A stretch of 64,000 nucleotides of DNA from M1-B18 sp048264125 (GCA_048264125.1 JBLXDM010000002.1:124001-188000); one strand, 5' to 3'; shown: positions 48,466 through 57,442, numbered from the stretch's first letter. Program-made: numbers and translations. The notes: generated by a model from the letters alone, not told the origin.

Positions 48466-49398
48466 TCACTCTCCATCTCCCTTTGTAGGATTAAAGCCTC
48501 CGGCCTGCATAATGGGCCTCCTGGGCTCAGAGCCAAATCTGCTATTAATAACTTCACCTACACCAATAAGCTTCAAGATAAAGGTCACAAGCTTGCCCAC
48601 CAATATCAGCTCCAGCACGGTGTATATTATCGTCCCCAGCAAAAGCTCCATTATAACGGTCCATTTTTTATCTAAAGCAGATGATATCCTTCTGCCAACG
48701 TATATTTTCATTGTCGTATTTCCCGCAAACTCTAATAGCATTAGTGCAGGTATCAGCAGCGCTACGATTGGCGCCCCTATAACTGTCATAATTAGAATAA
48801 CCACCAATACAAAGGCTCCGATATACATAAGTATGCCTATAACTGCCCTTTTCCCCATGTCCTCCTGCAAATTTTCCGTCATTCTTTCAAATCTGTCCGG
48901 CATTATGACTATAGCAATCAGAGCTAAAATGAAGGCACATATCTGTTTTACAACTGTTATTAGCAGCAGTAAAGCCAATAATATCTTGGTGGGTGACACT
49001 CCAAAGGGGAAAAAACCCAATATATTAGTGATATCCCGATCTATAGAGCCATTGTTGATAATCCCATGCCCCAATATCGCTGTTGCATTTCTTTCAATGG
49101 TACCTCCCGGAGCTACAGTAATGCCTCCAAAAATTGAGACCGTATCCCTTCGAACCGTACCCTCTACCTCAACACGGCCAAATATTGCCACTACATCGCC
49201 TTCTGCAGTACCCTTCACCGAAACATCACCAAAAATTGATACTACATTTCCCCGCACTACTGTGTCTCGGCTTACTGATACATCCTTAAAAAAGCTTACG
49301 ATATCTCCTTTGTAGCTTAGGGAGCTGCCCCATGCAAAGGAGGTAACCAGTATCAATACAAGCATAACCAGTAATGTCTTTGTAATTTTCTTCAACAT
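48466..49398 (-). CDS. Bactofilin-like membrane protein (smaller paralogue)
   Basis: The 310-residue protein has a signal-like N terminus (LLVMLVLILVTSFAWG), then about six b-repeats (VVRGNVVSIFGDVSVKGTAEGDVVAIFG, VRRDTVSIFGGITV, IERNATAILG) of the bactofilin type, and then several membrane helices. The arrangement is the same as its neighbour but with fewer repeats. Repeats on the outside of the membrane, not in the cytosol as in classic bactofilins, suggest an envelope-associated scaffold. In an operon with an ECF sigma factor, hence probably an envelope-stress target. Confidence 0.82.
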   Translation of the reverse strand: MLKKITKTLLVMLVLILVTSFAWGSSLSYKGDIVSFFKDVSVSRDTVVRGNVVSIFGDVSVKGTAEGDVVAIFGRVEVEGTVRRDTVSIFGGITVAPGGTIERNATAILGHGIINNGSIDRDITNILGFFPFGVSPTKILLALLLLITVVKQICAFILALIAIVIMPDRFERMTENLQEDMGKRAVIGILMYIGAFVLVVILIMTVIGAPIVALLIPALMLLEFAGNTTMKIYVGRRISSALDKKWTVIMELLLGTIIYTVLELILVGKLVTFILKLIGVGEVINSRFGSEPRRPIMQAGGFNPTKGDGE

Positions 49399-49414
49399 AG
49401 CAATACCTCCTTAT

Positions 49415-49987
49415 CTAATCCCTTATGATTCTAAATATTGTTTTATTTATTACCAGCAATAATGAGGTGAAGAGCAATAGGCTCAGGCTATATATAAAGA
49501 TGCTGCCGGAGGTAAGCTCCAGTAATATGCTGAAGATGAACTGATAGATATTTTTTGTATAGGCCGCCATCAGCATGATTCTCCCAAGAAGCTCCTCTGC
49601 CACCCGCCCTACTAATGTCAAATTCTGCATAAATGAGGGTAACGCCAGCCACTCCATGTATGAAAATTCAGTGCCCATTGTAAAGCCAAATAGAATAGTG
49701 AGGTATATTCCTATACTCATAATCAACGGCTGTAAAATTCTCCTCTTTTCTGCCTTCTCACGATAGAGCTCTGTATTTATGGAGTCCATTACCTTGCTTT
49801 CAAACTCAGCACTTGGCTCTACAGGCGGTAGCTGCCCCAGCATTTCCCTTAGCTCCAATAGCAGCTGATATTCCTCCTGACAAGCCCTACAGCTGCCTAT
49901 ATGCTCCAGGAGGTGGACCTGTTGCATAATATCTACATCCTCTTCAATGCTTTTCATCATCAAATCTGAACCTGTTTTGCAGTCCAT
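49415..49987 (-). CDS. Anti-sigma factor with zinc-finger domain
   Basis: This 190-residue protein has an N-terminal zf-HC2-type zinc-binding anti-sigma domain with H29, C33 and C36 (LLEHIGSCRACQEEYQLLLELREML) and the conserved N-terminal C3. Two or more membrane segments follow (LIMSIGIYLTILFGFTMG and IFIYSLSLLLFTSLLLVI). It overlaps the sigma gene by 28 bases, the usual sigma/anti-sigma coupling. It should hold the sigma factor at the membrane until a signal inactivates it. GGAGGAGGAGACCCA precedes the start. Confidence 0.9.
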   Translation of the reverse strand: MDCKTGSDLMMKSIEEDVDIMQQVHLLEHIGSCRACQEEYQLLLELREMLGQLPPVEPSAEFESKVMDSINTELYREKAEKRRILQPLIMSIGIYLTILFGFTMGTEFSYMEWLALPSFMQNLTLVGRVAEELLGRIMLMAAYTKNIYQFIFSILLELTSGSIFIYSLSLLLFTSLLLVINKTIFRIIRD

Positions 49988-50538
49988 TGGGTCTCCTCCT
50001 CCTTTATACTCTTCAATTGCTCCTTCAGTATATTCCTTGCCCTGTGTAATCTATTTTTCACCTTCGACATCGGTATATTTACATTATCAGCTATTTCCTT
50101 ATAGCTCAGTCCCTGCTGGTGATATAGTATTATCAATAATCTGTATTCCTCCGGCAGCTCCTTAATCATTTTTTCTATCAGTGCCTTATTGCTCTGATGA
50201 AAATAGATGGATTCGGCACTGGCCATTTCCTGCTTTGATTCAATGCCCTCCTCCAGAGGTACTGTATCTACTTTTTTCTTCCGCAGATAATCAATGGAGG
50301 TATTTGTTGCTATTTTCAAAATCCAGGTAGAAAATTTATAGTCCTCATCATATTTACCTAAATACTGATATACCTTGATAAATACCTCCTGGGAAAGGTC
50401 CTCTGCCTCCTCATTATTTTGTACCATACGATAGCAGAGGGAATACACCGCTCTTTTATAACGGGATACTAGCTCGCGAAATGCTTCAGACCTACCCTGC
50501 AGCACTTCCTTAACTATTTCAATGTCAGTCTGATGCAA
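49960..50538 (-). CDS. ECF-type RNA polymerase sigma factor
   Basis: About 192 residues from a TTG at 50538 (AGAGG eight bases upstream; GTG codons at 50547 and 50544 are alternatives). Region 2 (FRELVSRYKRAVYSLCYRMVQNNEEAEDLSQEVFIKVYQYL, then FSTWILKIATNTSIDYLRKKK) and region 4 (LPEEYRLLIILYHQQGLSYKEIADNVNIPMSKVKNRLHRARNILKEQL) are intact, as in SigW/RpoE-type group 4 factors. First gene of a four-gene operon with its anti-sigma factor and two bactofilin-like proteins. Confidence 0.93.
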   Translation of the reverse strand: MHQTDIEIVKEVLQGRSEAFRELVSRYKRAVYSLCYRMVQNNEEAEDLSQEVFIKVYQYLGKYDEDYKFSTWILKIATNTSIDYLRKKKVDTVPLEEGIESKQEMASAESIYFHQSNKALIEKMIKELPEEYRLLIILYHQQGLSYKEIADNVNIPMSKVKNRLHRARNILKEQLKSIKEEETQWTAKQVQI

Positions 50539-50871
50539 TTCCACCACCTCTTTACCCCTATATTGACAAAAGCACTTTGTGCCTTTTGTTTTCCAAGGAA
50601 CCCATGTGTTCCTTAGGACGCTTCGCTGTATCCTCCTTATTTTAATAAGGGGGACACCCCCTTAACAACCCCCATGTATAGAAATTTAAAAAGTATAATT
50701 TCCTATATATTAATTAATACGAAATTTGTTAACATAAGTTTATAAAAGCAACGAATAATTTAAGACTATTTAAAGCCTTATGTTCTTCGTTGCTGCATAA
50801 CCCCAGCGCCCTATGGACTTCTGTATACACTAGCCCTGCTGGATTTTATCGACCTTTTCAATACCTCAAGG
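50539..50871. other. Intergenic region with several hairpins
   Basis: No gene. Hairpins: AAGGAAC/GTTCCTT (50597-50616), CCTTATT/AATAAGG followed by GGGGG/CCCCC (50635-50662), and AGCAACGAA (50747-50755) with TTCGTTGCT (50786-50794). It must include the sigma operon promoter and the end of the exporter operon. I could not pick an ECF-type promoter with confidence. Confidence 0.45.
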
Positions 50872-51570
50872 CTAAGCCTGCTCAACCAATTCACCCTCTA
50901 GTACTTTATCGTCTATTACCTCACCGTCTCTAAAGCTGATTATTCTTTTGGTCTGTGAGGCTATCTCTGGCTCGTGGGTTACTATGATGATCGTTGCTCC
51001 CTCTCTGTTAAGCTCCTTAAATATTTCCATAACCTCATACCCGGATTTGGAGTCGAGGTTTCCAGTGGGCTCATCAGCTAAAATAATAGCAGGATTGTTA
51101 ACCAGTGCTCTAGCTATGGCAACCCTTTGCCTTTGTCCTCCCGACAGCTCATTTGGCCTGTGGTGCACTCTATCTGTCAGCCCTACCCTTTCCAAAGCTT
51201 GCATTGCTCTTTCTCTTCTGTCCTTTGCCGACACCCTTGCATATACCATGGGTAGCTCAACATTTTTCAAAGCCGTCATCCTTGGCAGCAGATTAAAGGA
51301 TTGAAATACAAAACCAATCTTTTGATTTCTCACCCCTGCCAACAAATTATCCGCCATGTCCTCAATCCTTTTGTCGTCCAGTATATACAGGCCGGAGGTG
51401 GCTCTATCCAAGCAGCCTATAATATTCATAAAGGTAGACTTGCCGGAGCCTGAGGGCCCCATTATCCCAACAAACTCTCCTTTATTTATTTGTACATTAA
51501 TACTTTTAAGAGCCTCGACCTCAATGCTGCCACTCTTATAAACCTTACTTAAGCCCTCTATGCGAATCAT
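50872..51570 (-). CDS. ABC transporter ATP-binding protein (MacB/LolD type)
   Basis: A 232-residue ATPase: Walker A GPSGSGKST (about 39-47), LIGVFQSFNL-type Q loop (KIGFVFQSFNLLPRMTAL), signature LSGGQRQRVAIARAL, Walker B IILADEPTGNLD and H-loop THEPEIA. This family powers MacB-like exporters by mechanotransmission. It is the last gene of an operon with an adaptor protein and two permeases, 17 bases after the second permease. Full length. Confidence 0.94.
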   Translation of the reverse strand: MIRIEGLSKVYKSGSIEVEALKSINVQINKGEFVGIMGPSGSGKSTFMNIIGCLDRATSGLYILDDKRIEDMADNLLAGVRNQKIGFVFQSFNLLPRMTALKNVELPMVYARVSAKDRRERAMQALERVGLTDRVHHRPNELSGGQRQRVAIARALVNNPAIILADEPTGNLDSKSGYEVMEIFKELNREGATIIIVTHEPEIASQTKRIISFRDGEVIDDKVLEGELVEQA

Positions 51571-51587
51571 GTAAATTCCCCCTCAAA

Positions 51588-52793
51588 TTATTCATAACGC
51601 AAAGCATCTATTGGGTCCAGCTTTGCTGCCTTTTTGGCGGGATATACTCCAAATATTACGCCTACTACAATAGAAAATACTAAGGCATAGACGATTGCAC
51701 CTACCGATATTATAAAGGGCAGCTTTAGAAGGCTAACTATACCGTAGCCAATGGCTCCCCCGAGGGCGAGGCCCAAAAGCCCACCAAGGACGGATAATAT
51801 CACCGCCTCCATCAAAAATTGCAGCAATATGGTTGAGGGCCTGGCCCCCAGTGCCTTTCTGATACCTATCTCCCTCGTCCTTTCAGTAACCGACACCAGC
51901 ATGATATTCATAATGCCAATGCCTCCAACCAGCAGAGAGATGGCTGCAATACCTGATATGGTGGCCGTAAGAAAGGATAAGCCCTGTGAAACCTGATCGA
52001 ATTCAGTTTCTCTTGTATAAATTCTATACATAGCCGTATCCTTATACCTTCGTTCCAGCAGGCTTAATATTTTGTCTGTAACCCCATCCAATGAAATTAA
52101 TTCCTGTGCCTGAATCATCATTCTGGGGTATCTGTCGACATAATAAAATCTACTGGCAAGGGTTATGGGTATATAGGAATAGTAATATTCTCCCATCGCC
52201 ATATTCATAAGGGTGGAATCCGAAAGCTTATCAATGCCTATAACTAAAAGCTCAAAGTTCTGGGTTCCTGTAGTCATATTGATAACCTTCCCGATTGCCG
52301 CCTCCGTATTGCCAAATAGGGCAACGGCACTTTTTTCGTCAATGATGATGACATTTCTTCGGCCCTTAACATCCGATTCCTGTAGAAACCGCCCCTGCAT
52401 AATCTGTACCTGCTCCACCTGCTCATAGTTGCTGTTTACGCCATATAGGTCTGAATTTATTTCCTTGCTTTTATATTTTAGACTAACGCCTCTTCTGATT
52501 TCTGCCGATGCTGCTTCAATCTCCTCCAGTTCCTCGATTGCTTCAACATCACCATCACTGAAAAAATCCCTATACACAACAGGTCTTTCCTCACTGGTGA
52601 GATTTATATTCAGCTTACCCTTTCCGTATTGATCAAAGGCCGTTGTCATATCAGCCTTTGCGGCATTTCCGAGGGTGGTTATGATCACCACCGCCTGAAT
52701 GCCTATAATCAACCCCAGCATCGTCAGAGCAGAGCGCATTTTGTTAGCATAGATATTTTGTATAGCAATCTTCAATATCTCAAAGACTATCAT
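51588..52793 (-). CDS. MacB-type ABC permease, second copy
   Basis: The 401-residue protein has the MacB plan: N-terminal membrane helix (ALTMLGLIIGIQAVVIITTLG), a large extracytoplasmic domain, and three C-terminal helices with GIGIMNIMLVSVTERTREIGIRKALGARPSTILLQFL and the end FGVYPAKKAAKLDPIDALRYE. It is a paralogue of the permease encoded just upstream (similar ends and length), so the exporter may be a heterodimer. Tight spacing (31 and 17 bases). Confidence 0.92.
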   Translation of the reverse strand: MIVFEILKIAIQNIYANKMRSALTMLGLIIGIQAVVIITTLGNAAKADMTTAFDQYGKGKLNINLTSEERPVVYRDFFSDGDVEAIEELEEIEAASAEIRRGVSLKYKSKEINSDLYGVNSNYEQVEQVQIMQGRFLQESDVKGRRNVIIIDEKSAVALFGNTEAAIGKVINMTTGTQNFELLVIGIDKLSDSTLMNMAMGEYYYSYIPITLASRFYYVDRYPRMMIQAQELISLDGVTDKILSLLERRYKDTAMYRIYTRETEFDQVSQGLSFLTATISGIAAISLLVGGIGIMNIMLVSVTERTREIGIRKALGARPSTILLQFLMEAVILSVLGGLLGLALGGAIGYGIVSLLKLPFIISVGAIVYALVFSIVVGVIFGVYPAKKAAKLDPIDALRYE

Positions 52794-52824
52794 GCTTCAA
52801 CCTACCTTCATTCTTTATTCCCGT

Positions 52825-54024
52825 CTACTCATATCTTAAGGCTTCAATCGGGTCCAGCCTTGCTGCCTTTTTGGCGGGATAAACTCCAAAGATGATACCC
52901 ACCGAAACTGCAACTAAAGTGCCTGCTACTACCTCCATAGCACTTATTAGGGGAGGCATATCCAATAGCGCCGACACGCCACTGCCGATAAGATAGCCAA
53001 AGGCTATGCCTATTAATCCGCCTAAAACCGAAATTATTACTGCCTCAGTCAAAAACTGCATTAGTATCGTAGAGGTTTTGGCCCCGATGGCTTTTTTAAT
53101 CCCGATCTCCCTTGTTCTTTCTGTCACAGTCACCAGCATTATATTCATAATACCGATACCTCCCACCAGCAGAGCAATGCCTGCTATAAGGGCTAAAACC
53201 GCAGTAATAGTACCGATGACGCCATTTACAGTCTCAAGAGTCTGCTCTAGATTCATTACCATATATTTATCATTATTATTATGTATTCTGGATAACAGCT
53301 TCGTTACCTGCTGTCCAATGGAATCCATCATTTCCCTGTTTTCCACCTTCAGGTTTACGCCATAATATACTGTTTGATTATATGCCCTCATTATGGTGGA
53401 AATCGGGACATATAGCTGTGCCCTGCCATTGTTGGTCATGCTGCTGAAAAGGCTCTCCTCATATTTCGAGACCCCAACAATAGCAAACTCCACAGGTCCC
53501 CTTGCAGTATTCAGCGTCACCAGCTCTCCAGTAACATCAATATGACCATAAAGCTCTCTGGCGTCCTTTTCTGATATCACTATAGCATAGCTGCGGTTTA
53601 TGATATCCTGCTGATTGATAAAGCGCCCCTTTATCATCTCTACATTGCTTATTGCCCCACTGTCTTCATTTGCGCCTACGAGAACAACATCAATTTTTTT
53701 ATCATTCGCCCTCATGGTGGTCCATTCCTCAAACATCGGAGAAATTGCCTCCACTCCCTCCAGCTCCTCCAAGACCTCTATATCACTTTCGGTAATATAA
53801 TCCCTCATGGAAATACCACTGCTGTTGTTCCAGTTTAAGTAGACCATCAAACGATTAGTTCCAAACTGCTCAAGACTTTTCTGTATTTGATATTTTCCTC
53901 CATTGCCAATGGCCGAAATCGCAATTACTGCCGATATCCCAATAATTATACCCAGCATAGTTAAAAGGGTTCGAAGCTTATTTGCCATAATGGAGGAAAA
54001 GGCTAAACGAATATTTTCAAGCAT
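52825..54024 (-). CDS. MacB-type ABC permease, first copy
   Basis: A 399-residue permease: LRTLLTMLGIIIGISAVIAISAIGNGGKYQIQ at the N terminus, a MacB-like extracytoplasmic domain (to about residue 270), and three C-terminal helices with GIGIMNIMLVTVTERTREIGIKKAIGAKTSTILMQFL and FGVYPAKKAARLDPIEALRYE. Follows the adaptor gene by 22 bases. Typical cargo of such Firmicutes exporters is antimicrobial peptides or lipids; the substrate here is unknown. Confidence 0.93.
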   Translation of the reverse strand: MLENIRLAFSSIMANKLRTLLTMLGIIIGISAVIAISAIGNGGKYQIQKSLEQFGTNRLMVYLNWNNSSGISMRDYITESDIEVLEELEGVEAISPMFEEWTTMRANDKKIDVVLVGANEDSGAISNVEMIKGRFINQQDIINRSYAIVISEKDARELYGHIDVTGELVTLNTARGPVEFAIVGVSKYEESLFSSMTNNGRAQLYVPISTIMRAYNQTVYYGVNLKVENREMMDSIGQQVTKLLSRIHNNNDKYMVMNLEQTLETVNGVIGTITAVLALIAGIALLVGGIGIMNIMLVTVTERTREIGIKKAIGAKTSTILMQFLTEAVIISVLGGLIGIAFGYLIGSGVSALLDMPPLISAMEVVAGTLVAVSVGIIFGVYPAKKAARLDPIEALRYE

Positions 54025-54046
54025 CTTAAAATATCCTTTCTTTCGG

Positions 54047-55279
54047 CTATTTTTTAGCTATTACTAAAACCTTATCCCCATCTGCAAGGTTATCCGGAGG
54101 ATTTACGATTACCTCTTCTCCCTCTGTCAGATTGCTAACAACCTCTATTGTGAAGTCGGATTCAACGCCAACCTGCACCTCTCGCTTAGCTACAATACCA
54201 TCCTTTACAACATAAACGAATCTAGCACCTTCATTTTCTGTTTGAATTGCATCAAAGGGAACAACGATGGTATTTAAACTGCTTTCACTGATAATCCTTG
54301 TCTTAACTGAAAAGCCAGGCTTTAAAAATTCATTGGTCTCCATAACCTTAATGGTTACACCTACTACAGTTTCAACGCTTTGGCCTGTATTTACCCTAGA
54401 GGCAACCGGTGCAATTTTCTCAACCGTTCCCTTGAAAATCTTATCCCCCATAGCATCAGTAACTATCTCCACCTCTTGGCCTATATGAACCTTTGCAATG
54501 TCATATTCACTCACATCTATTTTAATTTCCAAGTGCTCCATGTTAGAAATAACAAAGCATGGTGAGGTCGGGCTTGTAAAGCCTCCAAGCTCGATATTTT
54601 GTTGTGTAACTACGCCCTCCATAGGACTTACTATTTGGGCAGATTGTTTTTGCTGCTGCGCCAATAAATCATTGATATTTAGACGCGAAATATTTAATTG
54701 CTTATGTAGCTTTTGTATATCATAGTAGAGGCTATCCTCGTTATTAAGGTACTGCTGATAGGTCCGTTCTGCATCGTCACAGCTTTTCTGGAGCTTTTCC
54801 AGCTCCACCTGAGAAATTGCACCCCGGTCAAACAGCTCCTGATTCCTTTCCAGGGTTAATCTAGCCTCAGTTAATAGGCTCTTGCTGCTGTCTATAGCCT
54901 CTACTCTAGACATTTCAAGCCGTTCCAGTGTAATTCTTTCTATCTCCTGCTGCTCACCTGCAACATCAATTTTACTCTTTAAATCAGTAGCATCTACGAT
55001 TGCCAATAGCTGACCCTTTGTTACCCGCTGCCCCAGCTCTACCTCAATAGACTTTACCTTAGAGCTGCCTTCATAGTAGACCAGCTGCTTCTCTACCTCC
55101 TCCAGCACCCCATTGGCAGGAACCTTTACTACAATATCGCCCTTAGCAATTACTGCAACCTCTACAGGTGTGCCCTGGTTACCGGCTCTAGCTGCCCTTG
55201 TGGCGGCTGCCATGCCCATACCTACCAAAATAATGATAATTACAATAATAATCAGTTTTTTCGATTTAAATCTTGCCAT
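54047..55279 (-). CDS. HlyD/MacA-type membrane fusion protein
   Basis: The 410-residue adaptor has an N-terminal membrane anchor (LIIIVIIIILVGMGMAAATRAARAG), a biotinyl-lipoyl-like barrel split around a long coiled coil (LGQRVTKGQLLAIVDATDLKSKIDVAG, then a helical stretch from about 100 to 225), and b-barrel/membrane-proximal domains (QIVSPMEGVVTQQNIELGG, VVPFDAIQTENEGARFVYVV). It links to the two MacB-like permeases. First gene of the operon; a MITE-like element lies 33 bases upstream of its start. Confidence 0.92.
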   Translation of the reverse strand: MARFKSKKLIIIVIIIILVGMGMAAATRAARAGNQGTPVEVAVIAKGDIVVKVPANGVLEEVEKQLVYYEGSSKVKSIEVELGQRVTKGQLLAIVDATDLKSKIDVAGEQQEIERITLERLEMSRVEAIDSSKSLLTEARLTLERNQELFDRGAISQVELEKLQKSCDDAERTYQQYLNNEDSLYYDIQKLHKQLNISRLNINDLLAQQQKQSAQIVSPMEGVVTQQNIELGGFTSPTSPCFVISNMEHLEIKIDVSEYDIAKVHIGQEVEIVTDAMGDKIFKGTVEKIAPVASRVNTGQSVETVVGVTIKVMETNEFLKPGFSVKTRIISESSLNTIVVPFDAIQTENEGARFVYVVKDGIVAKREVQVGVESDFTIEVVSNLTEGEEVIVNPPDNLADGDKVLVIAKK

Positions 55280-55312
55280 TATCTTCTCTCCTTGAATTAA
55301 TTATTGTTTTGT
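55280..55312. other. Short upstream region before MITE copy B
   Basis: Contains the GGAGAGAAGATA ribosome site of the adaptor gene. Any exporter promoter must lie inside or beyond the MITE-like element, which makes the element a possible part of the control region. Confidence 0.4.
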
Positions 55313-55488
55313 GAAATTGCATAATACCAAGGGGGTGCATAAATATTTTAGTTTATACAAGGTTAAAAGTTTATCGCGCATTGCCTAGGGCTAATAACAT
55401 TTAAAATTTAGCAAATTAGCCCGTGGGGCACTAAGCAGGAAACTTTTGACTTTGTATAAACCTGCCTCAACTTTTATTATGCAATTTC
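55313..55488. mobile_element. MITE-like element, copy B
   Basis: A 176-base element with perfect 14-bp terminal inverted repeats GAAATTGCATAATA (55313-55326) and TATTATGCAATTTC (55475-55488). The inner halves are also imperfect inverted repeats (GTTTATACAAGGTTAAAAG against CTTTTGACTTTGTATAAAC; GGGCTAAT against ATTAGCCC). It is about 85% identical by eye to the inverse of copy A, and half of it matches copy C. No coding capacity; no clear target duplication. Confidence 0.82.
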
Positions 55489-55551
55489 TCGTTTTATATA
55501 AAGCATCTATATAGCTATACGTATATAATTGGAAAATGTCTATAAATTTGT

Positions 55552-55602
55552 AAAAAATAACCCGGCATCCTCAGCGTTTTATACGTTGTGTACCGGGTTT
55601 TT
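55552..55602. terminator. Terminator of the rimI operon
   Basis: AACCCGG pairs with CCGGGTT; on the minus strand it is followed by ATTTTTTAC. It lies 16 bases beyond the rimI stop codon. Confidence 0.75.
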
Positions 55603-55618
55603 GTCATGGCTTTTGCTT

Positions 55619-56068
55619 TTACAGAGAATCCTTCCACATAATGAGAGCATCCTCACCATTATCATGGTAATAGCCGGGTCTGATTCCACAAGGAATAAAG
55701 CCCAGGCCCTTGTATAAATTCTGTGCCACTATATTTGATTTTCTTACCTCTAGGGTCATTTTAACTATTCCCAACTCAATTGCTTCCTTTATCATAAAGG
55801 TCACTAGAGCCTTACCGATTTGTCTTCCTCTGAAGTCCGGATGTACGGCAATATTTGTCACATGGGCCTCATCTATAACCAGCCACATTCCCCCATAGGC
55901 TGCCACCTGCTCCTCAACTACGGCTACATAGTACCTCGACAGCAGATTCTTTTTAATCTCCTTCTCAAAGGAGCCTCTTGTCCATGGAATAGAAAAGGAG
56001 TTATTTTCTATAACCAGTACTGCATCTATGTCCTTTAGCTCCATCTTCCTTACAATTACTGAGTCCAT
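55619..56068 (-). CDS. rimI: Ribosomal protein S18 alanine N-acetyltransferase RimI
   Basis: A 149-residue GNAT-fold protein: VLVIENNSFSIPWTRGSFEKEI, YGGMWLVIDEAHVTNIAVHPDFRGRQIGKALVTFMI (acetyl-CoA loop R-G-x-x-I-G) and LEVRKSNIVAQNLYKGLGF. RimI acetylates the N-terminal Ala of S18. It follows tsaB by 2 bases in the classic tsaE-tsaB-rimI operon. Fits family length. Confidence 0.93.
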   Translation of the reverse strand: MDSVIVRKMELKDIDAVLVIENNSFSIPWTRGSFEKEIKKNLLSRYYVAVVEEQVAAYGGMWLVIDEAHVTNIAVHPDFRGRQIGKALVTFMIKEAIELGIVKMTLEVRKSNIVAQNLYKGLGFIPCGIRPGYYHDNGEDALIMWKDSL

Positions 56069-56070
56069 TT

Positions 56071-56796
56071 CTACCGCTTACCCCCGTCCCCCATCGCTTT
56101 GAGTCTTTCCTCATATTGGTTCTCCGCCTGTGACTTTCTCATGTATATCGGTACTAGGTGAGAAGCCTCCTCAACCTCACCCCTTCTTGATCTTTCCCAG
56201 GCCAATAGTGCTACAGAAGAGGCCTTTGGCATCCTGACGGCAGCCGGCGGAATAATAGCCAGCTGTTTTAGCTCTGCTTCAATTAGCCCCCTATACTTTT
56301 CAATGGCATCACCCAGAAAAATTACTCTTTCCTTAAGGCTACCTAAACGTTCCAGCAGCTTATCTATTTCAGCTACCTCCTGCAGGTGGGTCTCAACAAA
56401 GCCATTTCCCTGCCAGATATATCGGGCTGTATAGACAAGATTCTTTTGGGCATCAATTATTGGACATACAGCCTCTCCGCTAAAGGGTAGGTTATATGCC
56501 AATGCTTCCAAAGTCGGTATGCCCACCACCGGCCTTCCAAGGGCTTGAGCCATAGCCTTAATAGTGGCTGCACCTATTCTAAGCCCTGTAAAGGAGCCTG
56601 GTCCCAAGGAGGTAGCAAAGATATCTATATCCTTTGGTTTTAATTCACAGTTTTTCATTAGCTCTTCAATCATTGGGATAAGCCGCTGGGAATGGGTCAT
56701 TTTATGATTGAGGGTATATTCTCCCACCAGCTTGTCATCCTCCATTACAGCCACCGTTGCCACCACCGAGGAGGTATCAAGTGCTAATATTTTCAT
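56071..56796 (-). CDS. tsaB: tRNA threonylcarbamoyladenosine protein TsaB
   Basis: The 241-residue protein starts ILALDTSSVVATVAVMEDDKLVGEYTL and contains FATSLGPGSFTGLRIGAATIKAMAQALGRPVVGIPTLEALAYN, the TsaB/YeaZ signature. It is an ASKHA-fold partner that dimerises with TsaD for t6A37 synthesis. It overlaps tsaE by one base. The C-terminal tail (MRKSQAENQYEERLK) is normal for the family. Confidence 0.95.
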   Translation of the reverse strand: MKILALDTSSVVATVAVMEDDKLVGEYTLNHKMTHSQRLIPMIEELMKNCELKPKDIDIFATSLGPGSFTGLRIGAATIKAMAQALGRPVVGIPTLEALAYNLPFSGEAVCPIIDAQKNLVYTARYIWQGNGFVETHLQEVAEIDKLLERLGSLKERVIFLGDAIEKYRGLIEAELKQLAIIPPAAVRMPKASSVALLAWERSRRGEVEEASHLVPIYMRKSQAENQYEERLKAMGDGGKR

Positions 56797-57251
56797 TATA
56801 ACAACAGCCCCCCTACTATCTTCTCATAATAATCGTTAGTTCCCTTAATACATATATTTCGCTCCTGCTGACCGATTACCTTTATATCTACCCATAAATG
56901 GGACATTGGAAGGATATCCTGTATAAGCGAGGCCCATTCTATTATACATACACCATCGCCATAGAAGTATTCCTCGTAGCCTATATCCTCCATAGCCTTG
57001 GAGTTCTCAAGTCTATAAACATCAAAATGATATAGGGGCAGCCTGCCTTGATATTCATTTATAATAGTAAAGGTTGGGCTGGAAACATAATCCTCCACTC
57101 CGAAGCCTCTGGCAAAGGCCTGAGTAAAGGTGGTTTTTCCTGCTCCAAGGTCTCCGGTTAGGCATATGATATCCCCTCTATTCACCTTCTGGCTTAATTT
57201 ATTAGCCAGAGCCTCTGTCTCCTGCTGTGTCTTAATATTTATGCAAATCAT
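56796..57251 (-). CDS. tsaE: tRNA threonylcarbamoyladenosine ATPase TsaE
   Basis: A 151-residue ATPase with Walker A GDLGAGKTT (residues 33-41), FARGFGVEDYVSSPTFTIINEY and HFDVYRLENSKAMEDIGYEEYF, the TsaE/YjeE pattern. It uses ATP to reset the TsaBD complex. First gene of the tsaE-tsaB-rimI operon. Full length. Confidence 0.95.
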   Translation of the reverse strand: MICINIKTQQETEALANKLSQKVNRGDIICLTGDLGAGKTTFTQAFARGFGVEDYVSSPTFTIINEYQGRLPLYHFDVYRLENSKAMEDIGYEEYFYGDGVCIIEWASLIQDILPMSHLWVDIKVIGQQERNICIKGTNDYYEKIVGGLLL

Positions 57252-57377
57252 TTTTTCACCCGCTTTATAGTAAATTTACTTATTTTCAACCCCATGAACC
57301 TAAAATATACCTATTCTATATTTTAGCACAATTTTAATCTTCTAAAACCTGCAAATAATATATTTTGCAGAAAATAT

Positions 57378-57426
57378 AAAAAGACCGCACCAAAAGCTAT
57401 CTAAAGCCTTCAGTTCGGTCCCTTTT
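57378..57426 (-). terminator. Terminator of ribU
   Basis: AAAAAGACCG and CGGTCCCTTTT form a stem (GACCG/CGGTC core) around a long loop. It is 17 bases after the ribU stop codon. Confidence 0.5.
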
Positions 57427-57442
57427 ACAGTGCAATTTTTAT

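Noticed and set aside
48512..49315. Long plus-strand open frame of 267 codons
   Set aside because: It lies exactly opposite the bactofilin-like gene, has no ribosome site and repetitive Ser/Thr/Ile composition expected from the antisense of that repeat.
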